Assembly (NCBI RefSeq): GCF_009797935.1
Contig: NZ_VOLC01000027.1
Span: 1 to 64,000 of the forward strand
Length of the DNA: 64,000 bases
Direction: 5' to 3'
Origin: Lunatibacter salilacus
GTDB taxonomy: Bacteria > Bacteroidota > Bacteroidia > Cytophagales > Cyclobacteriaceae
Position numbers and translations under genes: made by a program. Below, piece after piece: positions 43,917-51,989 of the stretch. Below the pieces are notes generated by a model. The model did no database searches and was not told the DNA's origin. It saw only the letters and a list, made by a program, of their open reading frames with translations. Position 1 is the first letter of the stretch; every line of letters starts with the position of its first letter.

Positions 43917-46754
43917 ATGACCCAATTAATAGAGAACTTTTCCCCCAGTCAAAGATATACCAGCAAAGGTGAACCGGAATTAGGAATTGGCATTCTTACC
44001 GAAATCGGCAAAGGAAAGGTAAAAATATATTTTCCCAGATCGGATGAAACCCGCCTGTACGCTATGGAAAGTGCACCCTTACTTCGGGTTGTCTTTAAAC
44101 CTGGCCAGACAATAGCGGATACAAAAAAACAGACTTTGCTTATTCAGCGGGTTGAATTGGAGGATGATTTATACATCTATTACGGCAAAGACAGAAAAGT
44201 CTCTGAAGCCGATCTTGGTGATGTGACGGCAACACATGGTGTAGACGATAGACTTTTTATGGGAGATGTGGACTCTCCTCAAGCCTTTGCCTTACGCAGG
44301 GAAACGCTTCAACATGACTATACACGAAGATTGTCCCCTGTAAGCGGATTTGTGGGCGGAAGGATCGACCTTATTCCCCATCAACTATACATTGCGCATG
44401 AGGTGAGTTCGCGGTATGCTCCCCGTGTCTTGCTTTCAGATCAGGTTGGTCTAGGGAAAACCATTGAAGCCTGTTTAATTCTACATCGCATGCTGTTAAG
44501 TAGGCGGATTTCGAGAGTACTGATCCTCGTTCCAGAGTCGTTGGTACATCAATGGTTTATAGAAGTTATGCGCCGCTTCAACATGTGGTTTAGTATTTTT
44601 GACGAAGAACGATGCGCCTCTCTTGATGGCAGTGCTCCTGATGGCAATCCGTTTTTAGACGATCAACTGATTATTTGCAGTACTCAGTTTTTGGCCAATT
44701 CATCGATACGAACCCGCCAAGCACTTGCCGCGGGTTGGGATATGCTCGTTGTGGACGAAGCACATCATCTGGAATGGTCTGTTGACAAGGTAAGTCCTGA
44801 GTATGGCGTGGTGGAGTTATTGAGTAAAGTGGCGAAAGGATTACTGCTCCTCACCGCTACCCCAGAGCAATTGGGTGAAGAAAGCCATTTTGCACGGCTC
44901 CGATTACTTGACCCAAACAGATATGCAAGTTATGATGATTTCATAAAGGAGCCTTCTGGTCATAAAAACATTGCCACCATTGTTGAAAAGCTGCATGTGG
45001 GAAAAAGCTTGCAACCGAAAGATATCACGTTTTTGGAATCCCTTTTTTCAAAGGAAAGAGTAAAATCGGCAATAACAGGAGGAGATTCAGCCAAGGATAA
45101 CTTAATCGAAGATCTACTCGATCAGCACGGACCTGGCCGGGTATTATTCCGAAACACCAGGGCTGCCATGACTGGTTTCCCAAAGCGAAAGCCACATTTG
45201 ATCCATGTTGACTCAGCCAAAGATCCGGATCTTTGGATTCAACGTCTGACTGATGAATTTACCCATGATATGTGGCAGGGGGATAGCTCAATAAAGCAGG
45301 ATTTTTATTTTCAAGACGACCCTCGGGTACAATGGTTATTAACCACACTGAAAAAACTATCTCCCGCCAAAGTATTGCTTATCTGCAAGAGCAAAGAAAA
45401 GGTGCTGGCTTTGGAAGAAGTTTTAGCCAAGCGTGCCAATCTGAAAGTTGGCGTTTTCCACGAAGAGCTAACTATCGTTCAGCGTGACAGAAATGCAGCC
45501 TGGTTTTCGGAATTAGACGGAGCTCAAATCCTCCTCTGTTCCGAAATAGGAAGTGAGGGACGAAATTTTCAATTTGCCCATCACCTGGTTTTATTCGACT
45601 TGCCGCTTCATCCCGAATTGCTGGAGCAGCGGATAGGACGACTCGACAGGATTGGTCAGACAGAAGACATACATATTTACATCCCCTACCTTGTCAACAG
45701 CCCGCAGCACGTACTTGTAAGGTGGTTTCATGAAGGCTTGAACGCCTTTGAAGAAAACTTGGAGGGTGGGAATGAATTATCGAAATTATTTAGTGAAAGA
45801 CTGCTGACTCTATGCAAGTCCCAATCTTTGTCAGAAGTAGGTCCAAAATTGGAAGCACTAATTACCGAAACATCCATTTTTAAAAATGAACTTCAGAAGA
45901 GGCTTACTGACGGACGTGACCGATTGCTGGAAATGAATTCTTTTCGCCCGAGGATAGCGGAAAAGCTGGTTGAAGAGATTTTACGAGAAGATGCTGATAA
46001 TACCCTTGAAACTTATTTCACAAAAGTCTTTCACCATTTTGGAATTGAAATGGAAGACCTTTCCTCCCGAACCTATTTTTCGCATCCTGCTTCTGAAGCT
46101 ACCGAGGTGTTTCCTTCTATTCCGAAGGAAGGTATGGGCATTACCTTTGATAGAAAACGAGCTCTAAGCCGGGAGGATATTGGTTTCCTCACTTGGGATC
46201 ATCCCTTGACCACAAGCTCTATGGATATGGTGTTGAGTTCCGGAACTGGAAGTTCGAGTTTTGGAGTACTACGTGGAACAAACAGCCCTGGGCTGCTCCT
46301 GGAGATACTTTTTGTTCTTGAAACAGCTCAAGGCCAAAACGTTTATGTAGATCGTTTTCTTCCCAGTACTCCGCTTAGAATTGTGGTAGATCATAGCGGT
46401 AAGGATGTGACAGATTTGTGGGCTGTAGAAACCTTTTACAAAAAATTGACTCCTGGGAAGATTGATACCCTGCTGGATAATCAAACCTTGATGGACACGG
46501 TTCTGCCCAATATGATTGCTGCAGCCACGAAAATTGCTGAACAAAGGAGTGAAATTGAAATAGTTGATGGACTGCAACGCATGAACCTTACGTTGAATCA
46601 TGAAATAAACAGGCTAAAAATTTTACAGAAAAAAAACAAAAACATCCGCACTGAAGAAATTCAAATCGCTCTTAATGAGCAGCAAACACTGACATCGCTT
46701 ATCAAAGATGCACGGGTAAGGATGGATGCGATTCAGCTTATTAGAAAAGAGTGA
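43917..46754 (+). CDS. rapA: RNA polymerase-associated ATPase RapA
   Basis: 945 residues, close in length to the 968 of E. coli RapA and similar in order: an N-terminal Tudor-like part (LGIGILTEIGKGKVKIYFP), the SNF2 motor with DQVGLGKTIEA (about 177-187), DEAHHLEWS, LTATPEQLGEESHFARLRLLDPNR, IGSEGRNFQF and QRIGRLDRIGQ, and a C-terminal RapA-specific half. RapA recycles stalled RNA polymerase by helping it leave DNA after termination. Orthologues are best known from Gammaproteobacteria and appear unusual in Bacteroidota, so transfer is likely; it sits among repeats and toxin-antitoxin remnants. Confidence 0.93.
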   Translation: MTQLIENFSPSQRYTSKGEPELGIGILTEIGKGKVKIYFPRSDETRLYAMESAPLLRVVFKPGQTIADTKKQTLLIQRVELEDDLYIYYGKDRKVSEADLGDVTATHGVDDRLFMGDVDSPQAFALRRETLQHDYTRRLSPVSGFVGGRIDLIPHQLYIAHEVSSRYAPRVLLSDQVGLGKTIEACLILHRMLLSRRISRVLILVPESLVHQWFIEVMRRFNMWFSIFDEERCASLDGSAPDGNPFLDDQLIICSTQFLANSSIRTRQALAAGWDMLVVDEAHHLEWSVDKVSPEYGVVELLSKVAKGLLLLTATPEQLGEESHFARLRLLDPNRYASYDDFIKEPSGHKNIATIVEKLHVGKSLQPKDITFLESLFSKERVKSAITGGDSAKDNLIEDLLDQHGPGRVLFRNTRAAMTGFPKRKPHLIHVDSAKDPDLWIQRLTDEFTHDMWQGDSSIKQDFYFQDDPRVQWLLTTLKKLSPAKVLLICKSKEKVLALEEVLAKRANLKVGVFHEELTIVQRDRNAAWFSELDGAQILLCSEIGSEGRNFQFAHHLVLFDLPLHPELLEQRIGRLDRIGQTEDIHIYIPYLVNSPQHVLVRWFHEGLNAFEENLEGGNELSKLFSERLLTLCKSQSLSEVGPKLEALITETSIFKNELQKRLTDGRDRLLEMNSFRPRIAEKLVEEILREDADNTLETYFTKVFHHFGIEMEDLSSRTYFSHPASEATEVFPSIPKEGMGITFDRKRALSREDIGFLTWDHPLTTSSMDMVLSSGTGSSSFGVLRGTNSPGLLLEILFVLETAQGQNVYVDRFLPSTPLRIVVDHSGKDVTDLWAVETFYKKLTPGKIDTLLDNQTLMDTVLPNMIAAATKIAEQRSEIEIVDGLQRMNLTLNHEINRLKILQKKNKNIRTEEIQIALNEQQTLTSLIKDARVRMDAIQLIRKE

Positions 46755-47063
46755 TTTATTGGCAATTGTTGAGAGCCTTCGAAAAGTGGACATTCATGAA
46801 TACCAGTTAGAGACAATTGGTTTTCCCTTACTTCTATAGGAGCCGACATGCGAGGGGTGAGCGTACCCGAACCCCCTCGAATTTCGACATTGTTCCTCTC
46901 TCGAACTACTAATCTACTTTCATTTTTATTTGCAATACACCGGGAACTTGACGAAGAAATTAGATGGCAAATAATCAACAACATTTTTAATTAGTTGAAC
47001 AAATGATTAAATTTCCCTGCTTGAAATGTTTTTCGATTAATAGGGATTTAAGCGGGAGAAAAA
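46755..47063. repeat. Intergenic stretch with R2 repeat, copy c (reverse)
   Basis: 46851-46878 is the R2 core on the minus strand: CGAGGGGTGAGCGTACCCGA followed by ACCCCCTCG. Around it lie A/T-rich sequence and a short open piece (46909-46992) of unknown origin. No gene. Confidence 0.65.
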
Positions 47064-47366
47064 ACGCCAAAACTCTATGAATATCTTGGGATCATTATCT
47101 TTTTTTATGCTAATGAACATGAACCGATACATAGACATGCCAGGAGAGGAGAATATGAAAGTAAAGCCGAAATCATTTTAATGAATGGAAAGGTAGAGGA
47201 AATTGTTGTCTCCAATGTGGGAGGAAAGGATCCGTTGAAAGGAAATGAAGTGAAGAATTTGAAAACCTTTCTTAAGTTTTATGCAGATGCGATTGTACAG
47301 AAGTGGATTGATTATTTTGTTTATCACAGAGATGTGAATTTTGAACGAATTATCAAAAAACTGTAG
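47064..47366 (+). CDS. DUF4160-family protein, start codon degraded to ACG
   Basis: The family start (MPKLYEYLGI in other members) reads TPKLYEYLGI here: the expected ATG at 47064 is ACG, with a TAA just upstream, and the first later ATG (47181) would lose 39 residues. The rest, IIFFYANEHEP ... SKAEIILMNGKVEEI ... ALKGNEVKNLKTFLKF, fits DUF4160, which is usually paired with a DUF2442 gene, as here after 3 nt. The pair is suspected to be toxin-antitoxin-like. Either translation starts weakly at ACG or the gene has just lost its start. Confidence 0.75.
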   Translation, partial: TPKLYEYLGIIIFFYANEHEPIHRHARRGEYESKAEIILMNGKVEEIVVSNVGGKDPLKGNEVKNLKTFLKFYADAIVQKWIDYFVYHRDVNFERIIKKL

Positions 47367-47369
47367 CCT

Positions 47370-47681
47370 ATGAGGATTATAGAAAAATATACTAACCAGC
47401 CTAGACAAGAGAACTTGTTCATTACAGAAGCCAATTTTATCGGTGATTTTGCTATTTGGGTAACCTTTAATAACGGGCAAAGCAAATTGGTCGATTTCAA
47501 GCCATTTCTTGAGAAAGCTAAACATCCAGCCCTACGAAAGTATTTGGAAGAAGTTCAATTTAAGAACTTTCAAATAAAAAACGGGAATTTGGATTGGAAT
47601 GACTTTGACATGTGTTTTCCAATCAGTGATATTTTTCGAAACGCTATTTTGAAAGAAGAGAAAAAGGCCTGCAACAGCTAG
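47370..47681 (+). CDS. DUF2442-family protein
   Basis: 103 residues, core GDFAIWVTFNNGQSKLVDFKPFL and FKNFQIKNGNLDWNDFDMCFPI, a small ligand or nucleic-acid binding fold of unknown role, typical partner of DUF4160. It is intact and follows that gene by 3 nt. The end is a short Lys/Glu tail. Confidence 0.82.
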   Translation: MRIIEKYTNQPRQENLFITEANFIGDFAIWVTFNNGQSKLVDFKPFLEKAKHPALRKYLEEVQFKNFQIKNGNLDWNDFDMCFPISDIFRNAILKEEKKACNS

Positions 47682-47820
47682 ATTATTTATGTATTGGGAG
47701 GATTGAAATGTCAAATGTTAATACCGACCAAAAAATTTGAAAATGGCAGTCCTGAGAAATAATAAACTGATAATCTACAACTTAGGTGGATTGAAAGAAA
47801 GCATTTAAAAATTCAACAAT

Positions 47821-48687
47821 ATGAAGTCAGAGGAGATTAGAGATTTATTTTCCCAATTTGAAGCAGCCGCATCAGAGGTGGAAGGTGTTGAGTGTTGGAG
47901 TGCAAGAGAGTTACAAAATTTGTTAGGATATAGCAAATGGGAGAATTTTGAGAAAGTTATCCAAAAAGCGAAGGATGCATGTAGGAATGCCGGGGAATTA
48001 AACGAAAACCATTTTCCTGACATCAAGAAAATGGTCGAGATTGGTTCAAAAACTGAAAGACCCGTGGACGACATTGCTCTAACAAGGTACGCATGTTATC
48101 TTATTGCTCAAAACGGAGATAGCAGAAAAGAAGAAATTGCCTTTGCGCAAAACTATTTTGCCGTACAAACGCGAAGAGCTGAGTTAGTTGAACAGAGGAT
48201 TCTAGAATTTGAACGAGTAAGAGCTCGTGAGAAATTAAGTCAAACGGAGAGGCAACTCTCGGGAATACTTTATGAGCGCGGTGTTGATAACCAAGGATTT
48301 GAAATCATTAGAAGCAAAGGCGACCAAGCATTATTTAAATTAAACACTCAAATGCTCAAACGTAAAATGGGCGTACCAGTGAGCAGGCCAGTTGCTGACT
48401 TTCTTCCTACAATTAGTATAAAAGCTAAAGATTTGGCAGCGGAAATGACAGGATTGAATGTGCAAAGTAAAGATTTGATAGGACAAACAAAAATTGAAAA
48501 AGAACATGTTGACAATAATTTTGCTGTAAGAAAAATGCTAACGCAAAGAGGAATTGTACCTGAAAACCTGCCGCCCTCAGAAGATGTAAAGAAATTGCAG
48601 CGAAAGCTTGAAGGAGATGAAATCGAGCATGACGCAGGCGACGCACGGAGGGATGATTATAATTGCGAGATTCCATGTGGCCATTAA
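47821..48687 (+). CDS. dinD: DNA-damage-inducible DinD-like protein (Bro-N domain), 3' end altered
   Basis: 288 codons. VECWSARELQNLLGYSKWENFEKVIQKAK is the Bro-N/DinD N-terminus; DIALTRYACYLIAQNGDSRKEEIAFAQNYFAVQTRRAEL and the coiled middle fit DinD, an SOS gene whose product antagonises RecA filaments in E. coli. The last 22 codons (from EIEHDAGDARRDD) are encoded by an R1 repeat, which supplies the stop at 48685. So the natural C-terminal end (PPSEDVKKLQRK and on) is cut by about 5-15 residues and replaced. May still be functional. Confidence 0.85.
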   Translation: MKSEEIRDLFSQFEAAASEVEGVECWSARELQNLLGYSKWENFEKVIQKAKDACRNAGELNENHFPDIKKMVEIGSKTERPVDDIALTRYACYLIAQNGDSRKEEIAFAQNYFAVQTRRAELVEQRILEFERVRAREKLSQTERQLSGILYERGVDNQGFEIIRSKGDQALFKLNTQMLKRKMGVPVSRPVADFLPTISIKAKDLAAEMTGLNVQSKDLIGQTKIEKEHVDNNFAVRKMLTQRGIVPENLPPSEDVKKLQRKLEGDEIEHDAGDARRDDYNCEIPCGH

Positions 48688-48707
48688 AAAACAATTATAA
48701 ACACATG
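48620..48707 (+). repeat. R1 repeat, copy D, at the 3' end of dinD
   Basis: Starts inside the dinD frame and ends 20 nt after its stop. Identical plan to copies A to C. Contributes 22 codons and the stop to dinD. Confidence 0.88.
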
Positions 48708-48821
48708 AAAAAAAGCTCTTAAAAGGTACTAAAAGGAAAAACTAATTAAAAGAGAGGTATTTTAAAATTTACCTTTCATTCCTTTCAAAATTGTATCCTT
48801 ACAAAAATTGTCACATAATTA

Positions 48822-50360
48822 ATGGCCTCCTTTCGTATCTGTATCCCCTTCGCCTTTCTTGTATTCCAATTTTCAATAGCGGTTCAAGCCCAAAATGAGC
48901 CATTGCTGAAAGGGAAAATCCTGGCGGAAAGTTACTGCAGCACCTGTCATTCCTATGCCCCTCCATCCCTTTTACCAAAAGAGATTTGGAAAAATAAAGT
49001 TCTCCCACAAATGGCCGCACTTATGGGCTTTAAGGAAGTTCAGGATAGTCTGCGGGTTTGGGACAATAAGTCGGATGAGGAAATTGCAATTATTAAAAGA
49101 CTCGGTGTATATCCCCCGACAAAACAAATTAGTGTCGCCGATTTTCAGGCTATCATGGATTATTTTGATGCCGAAGCACCGACCGTTTTGCCGCCACAAA
49201 AGTCAAAGGATATCCCGGAAGTACTGCAGAACTTTACAGCAAAGACACTTTTCATAGACGGAATCAAAAGTCCAAAATCAAGCCTAGTGGCAATTAATGA
49301 GGAAAGGGGGGAAGTCTTTATTTCAGACGCCAGCACCAATCAACTCTATGTAAAAGTCCAAAGCGATGAATTGTTTACGCTTCCCGATATCTCAAGCCCG
49401 GCTGTACAATTTATCAAAAAGGCTCCCAATGTTTATAATTTCCTCACCATCGGTTCTATCGCTCCCAGCGATCTTTCGCAAGGTGCTCTTTATGAAATGG
49501 ATCTGAATCTCAATGCATGGAATCAGGTTCTGGATCGATTATCGAGACCTGTTTACGGGATTTGGGAGGATATTGAAAAGGATGGAAAGTCCGATTTTAT
49601 AGTATGTAACTATGGCCATAATGGAGGGAATATTTCCATTTATATGGATGGTAATCTATCATCAAAACCGATCCAACTGGGTGGCTCCGGTGCTAGGAGG
49701 GTTGAAGTTCAGGATTTGAATAATGATGGAAAACTGGATATAGTGGCACTCTTTTGCCAAGGAAACGAGCGTCTATCCGTTTTTTATAATAAGGGGAATG
49801 GTCAATTTGATTTTGAGAAAGTGTTGCTACAGTTTCCTCCTGTAATGGGTTCAAGTTATTTTGAACTGCATGACTTGAATGGCAACGGGAATTTGGATCT
49901 GCTAATTAGTAACGGGGATAATTGGGATTATTCATCCGTCCCCAAGCCCTATCATGGGTTCCGCATCTATGAAAATAAAGGTGATGGCAATTTCGAAGAA
50001 GCGTGGTTCTACCCCCAATACGGAGCGGCAAAAGCAATGGCACTTGATTTTGATGGGGATGGAGATTTGGACTTGGCCACGATCGCATTTTACGATGATT
50101 TGGAAGATCCTAAGCAGCAGTTTATTCTTTTTGAAAATTTTGGGAATATGACGTTCAAACCGAAAATCGTTCCGGAGGCAGCTTTGGGAAAATGGCTGAC
50201 CATGGATGTGGGAGATATTGATGGTGACGGGGACATAGACATAGTCTTGGGTGCCTATGTGCATAATGCATTGGAGTATAGTAAACTGCTTATTCGAGGC
50301 ATCAACGAAATTCCCAGTATCTTGATTTTGGAAAATAATAATATGGATAGAAAAAAGTAA
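48822..50360 (+). CDS. Exported c-type cytochrome with FG-GAP/VCBS repeats
   Basis: 512 residues with signal peptide (FAFLVFQFSIAVQAQ). ESYCSTCHSYAPP holds one CxxCH heme-attachment motif at about residues 38-42, followed by a region resembling cytochrome c folds to about residue 110, then repeats of the DxNxDGxxD type (DLNNDGKLDIV, DLNGNGNLDLL, DFDGDGDLDLA, DIDGDGDIDIV) that bind calcium and form a beta-propeller. Periplasmic or surface electron carrier of unknown partner. Combination is uncommon. No operon neighbours. Confidence 0.88.
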   Translation: MASFRICIPFAFLVFQFSIAVQAQNEPLLKGKILAESYCSTCHSYAPPSLLPKEIWKNKVLPQMAALMGFKEVQDSLRVWDNKSDEEIAIIKRLGVYPPTKQISVADFQAIMDYFDAEAPTVLPPQKSKDIPEVLQNFTAKTLFIDGIKSPKSSLVAINEERGEVFISDASTNQLYVKVQSDELFTLPDISSPAVQFIKKAPNVYNFLTIGSIAPSDLSQGALYEMDLNLNAWNQVLDRLSRPVYGIWEDIEKDGKSDFIVCNYGHNGGNISIYMDGNLSSKPIQLGGSGARRVEVQDLNNDGKLDIVALFCQGNERLSVFYNKGNGQFDFEKVLLQFPPVMGSSYFELHDLNGNGNLDLLISNGDNWDYSSVPKPYHGFRIYENKGDGNFEEAWFYPQYGAAKAMALDFDGDGDLDLATIAFYDDLEDPKQQFILFENFGNMTFKPKIVPEAALGKWLTMDVGDIDGDGDIDIVLGAYVHNALEYSKLLIRGINEIPSILILENNNMDRKK

Positions 50361-50434
50361 TTGGTCCCAACGCAAAGCGATTGCTCTGTAGCCGAAACCA
50401 ATTACAATACTATTACTACCGCCCGCAACCGCTG

Positions 50435-50491
50435 TTCGACATTTGCAATGTCGAAAAACAGATAACTGGGATTTGCAATCCTAAACGGATT
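50435..50491 (-). repeat. Pair of REP-like hairpins
   Basis: TTCGACATT-tgc-AATGTCGAA (50435-50455) and GGATT-tgc-AATCC (50469-50481), followed by AAACGGATT (50483-50491), the complement of the AATCCGTTT box in front of the RAYT loci. They lie in the 3' spacer of the cytochrome gene, far from any transposase, as dispersed REP elements do. Confidence 0.75.
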
Positions 50492-50633
50492 TTCTAGGTT
50501 TTAATGGAAATTCAAAATCCTTTTATTTCTCTTCCAAATAGCAAATTGCGAGGAGCTTTAGTTACGGTATACTGCAACCTACATAGATATGATAATGTTA
50601 TTGGGTTTTGCTCAATACTTTCTAAGCAAAGAT

Positions 50634-51302
50634 CTAGAAATGAAAAGCAAAACGGAGTGCTCTTATAGGAATTAAAGATAGGCTAAAACTTTGGGTGGTT
50701 CTTTTGTCTTCTTCGGTTCGCCCCTGGTTTTTGGAGTAGTTATTTTGGTAATTTTGATTAAACCCAGCGGAAACCCCTGATTCAGCCGAAATTGAAAAGT
50801 TTCTTGAAAAATGGTGCTTCATGCCTATAAAGCCTATGGATGAAAAATTGAAGTTATTGTTGTCTTGTATATTTACCGACCCCGAACTTTCAAAATTCTG
50901 CTCATTTCTTGATTCTGAAAATCCAAAACCCAGGTCAACGCCATAATATCCCATATTTCTGGGCGTGAAGTTCTTTTGCCATTCTTTTCCAACTGTTAAC
51001 CCAATACCATTGCTTCGGGTATTTATTAAATTTATTTGAGCGACATCTGATTCTGTGGTTTGGAATTGGCTGTTTAAATGAAGCCCAAATCTTAATGCTG
51101 CGTCTTTATCATTTTTGGTTTTGTAATGCTTTCTATAGAGTAATGAAGCGGGGTAATGTCCATTGATGATGGGTAAAATATCGAGGGAAAATTCATGCTG
51201 GGTTTCAGCGTAATCATAAAGAGGTTTTTCAGAGGATTCCTGCGCAAAAGATTGGTTAAGGACCGCTGAAAGCAGAAAAAGGAAAATGGACAATTTCTTC
51301 AT
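50634..51302 (-). CDS. Outer-membrane-like hypothetical protein
   Basis: 222 residues with signal peptide (MKKLSIFLFLLSAVLNQSFAQ). The mature part alternates strands (DYAETQHEFSLDILPIIN, DAALRFGLHLNSQF, YGVDLGFGFSESR) and ends IPIRALRFAFHF, an aromatic terminus of beta-barrels. No family name. Single gene on the minus strand. Confidence 0.75.
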   Translation of the reverse strand: MKKLSIFLFLLSAVLNQSFAQESSEKPLYDYAETQHEFSLDILPIINGHYPASLLYRKHYKTKNDKDAALRFGLHLNSQFQTTESDVAQINLINTRSNGIGLTVGKEWQKNFTPRNMGYYGVDLGFGFSESRNEQNFESSGSVNIQDNNNFNFSSIGFIGMKHHFSRNFSISAESGVSAGFNQNYQNNYSKNQGRTEEDKRTTQSFSLSLIPIRALRFAFHF

Positions 51303-51718
51303 AAAGAATTTGATTTAGTGTGAATAATTAATCTAACAACGTAGGTATGATTTTTTAGTTTTTAAATTTTAGTTGAAAATATTTAACCGATTGTTAACCA
51401 TTGGGTTAAATTTTCTCCATAGGTAAATGAGGGCCTTTCGGAGGCTGAAAAGCATTGAAGCTATGGTAAGCTTGAGATTATTGGGATCTTCTTTGGTGTT
51501 GAATTGACTACGTAAAACTATCTGCTTTAGGAATTTTCTCAAAATCGCATTAGTTTTAAAAATAAGAGAAATTTATTTTATGCGAATACTACAAAGCCCC
51601 TTGGGAACGAACCGAACAAGCCAAAATTCCATTGGTAACCAATGGATTTAAATAAGCCTTTTTCAATTGTTGGGAAAACAGCGATGATAATAATTTATGT
51701 AACTTTAAGAAAAAAATC
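51303..51718. other. Gene-free region
   Basis: 416 bp, A/T-rich. A palindrome CCATTGGT-a-ACCAATGG lies at 51629-51645. No supported gene; the region holds the promoter of the minus-strand barrel gene and of the antitoxin. Confidence 0.4.
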
Positions 51719-51946
51719 ATGGGAAACGAAGCAATAAAATTGGAACTTATAGAGTGGGTTACGCAGCTGGAAGACAAGGATATATTGTCATATTTAAAAG
51801 TTGTAAAAGACTCAAAGGCAATAAATAAAGATTGGTGGGAGTTCTTATCAGAATCTCAGAAGGCGGGAATTGAAAGGGGAATGGATGATGTAACAAACGG
51901 ACGTACCGTTTCTCATGCTGATATGAAAGATAAATATGGCTTATGA
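51719..51946 (+). CDS. Antitoxin-like protein next to a truncated RelE/ParE toxin
   Basis: 75 residues. IKLELIEWVTQLEDKDILSYLKVVKD and KAGIERGMDDVTNGRTVSHADMKDKYGL resemble the antitoxin partners of RelE/ParE toxins in Bacteroidota (LTEEQ...IEEG..YTH-type tail). Intact. The toxin gene overlapping its end is reduced to 17 codons. Confidence 0.75.
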   Translation: MGNEAIKLELIEWVTQLEDKDILSYLKVVKDSKAINKDWWEFLSESQKAGIERGMDDVTNGRTVSHADMKDKYGL

Positions 51947-51989
51947 ATTGAGATGGTCGGATGAATCGGTCAAAAATCACTTTCAATGA
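51936..51989 (+). pseudogene. RelE/ParE-type toxin, 17-codon stub
   Basis: MAYELRWSDESVKNHFQ then stop. The opening Y-x-L-x-WSDEA pattern is the first strand of RelE/ParE toxins; the remaining 80 or so residues are missing. The stop TGA at 51987 overlaps the ATG of the MFS gene at 51986, so a deletion has joined the toxin start to the neighbouring gene. Confidence 0.8.

Noticed and set aside
43917-46754. rapA as a DISARM-type drmD helicase
   Set aside because: The full RapA domain order, including the C-terminal RapA half, and the lack of DISARM partners favour RapA.
48620-48707. ATGA target-site duplication around R1 copy D
   Set aside because: ATGA occurs at both ends of copy D, but the other copies show that the right-hand ATGA is most likely part of the element itself.
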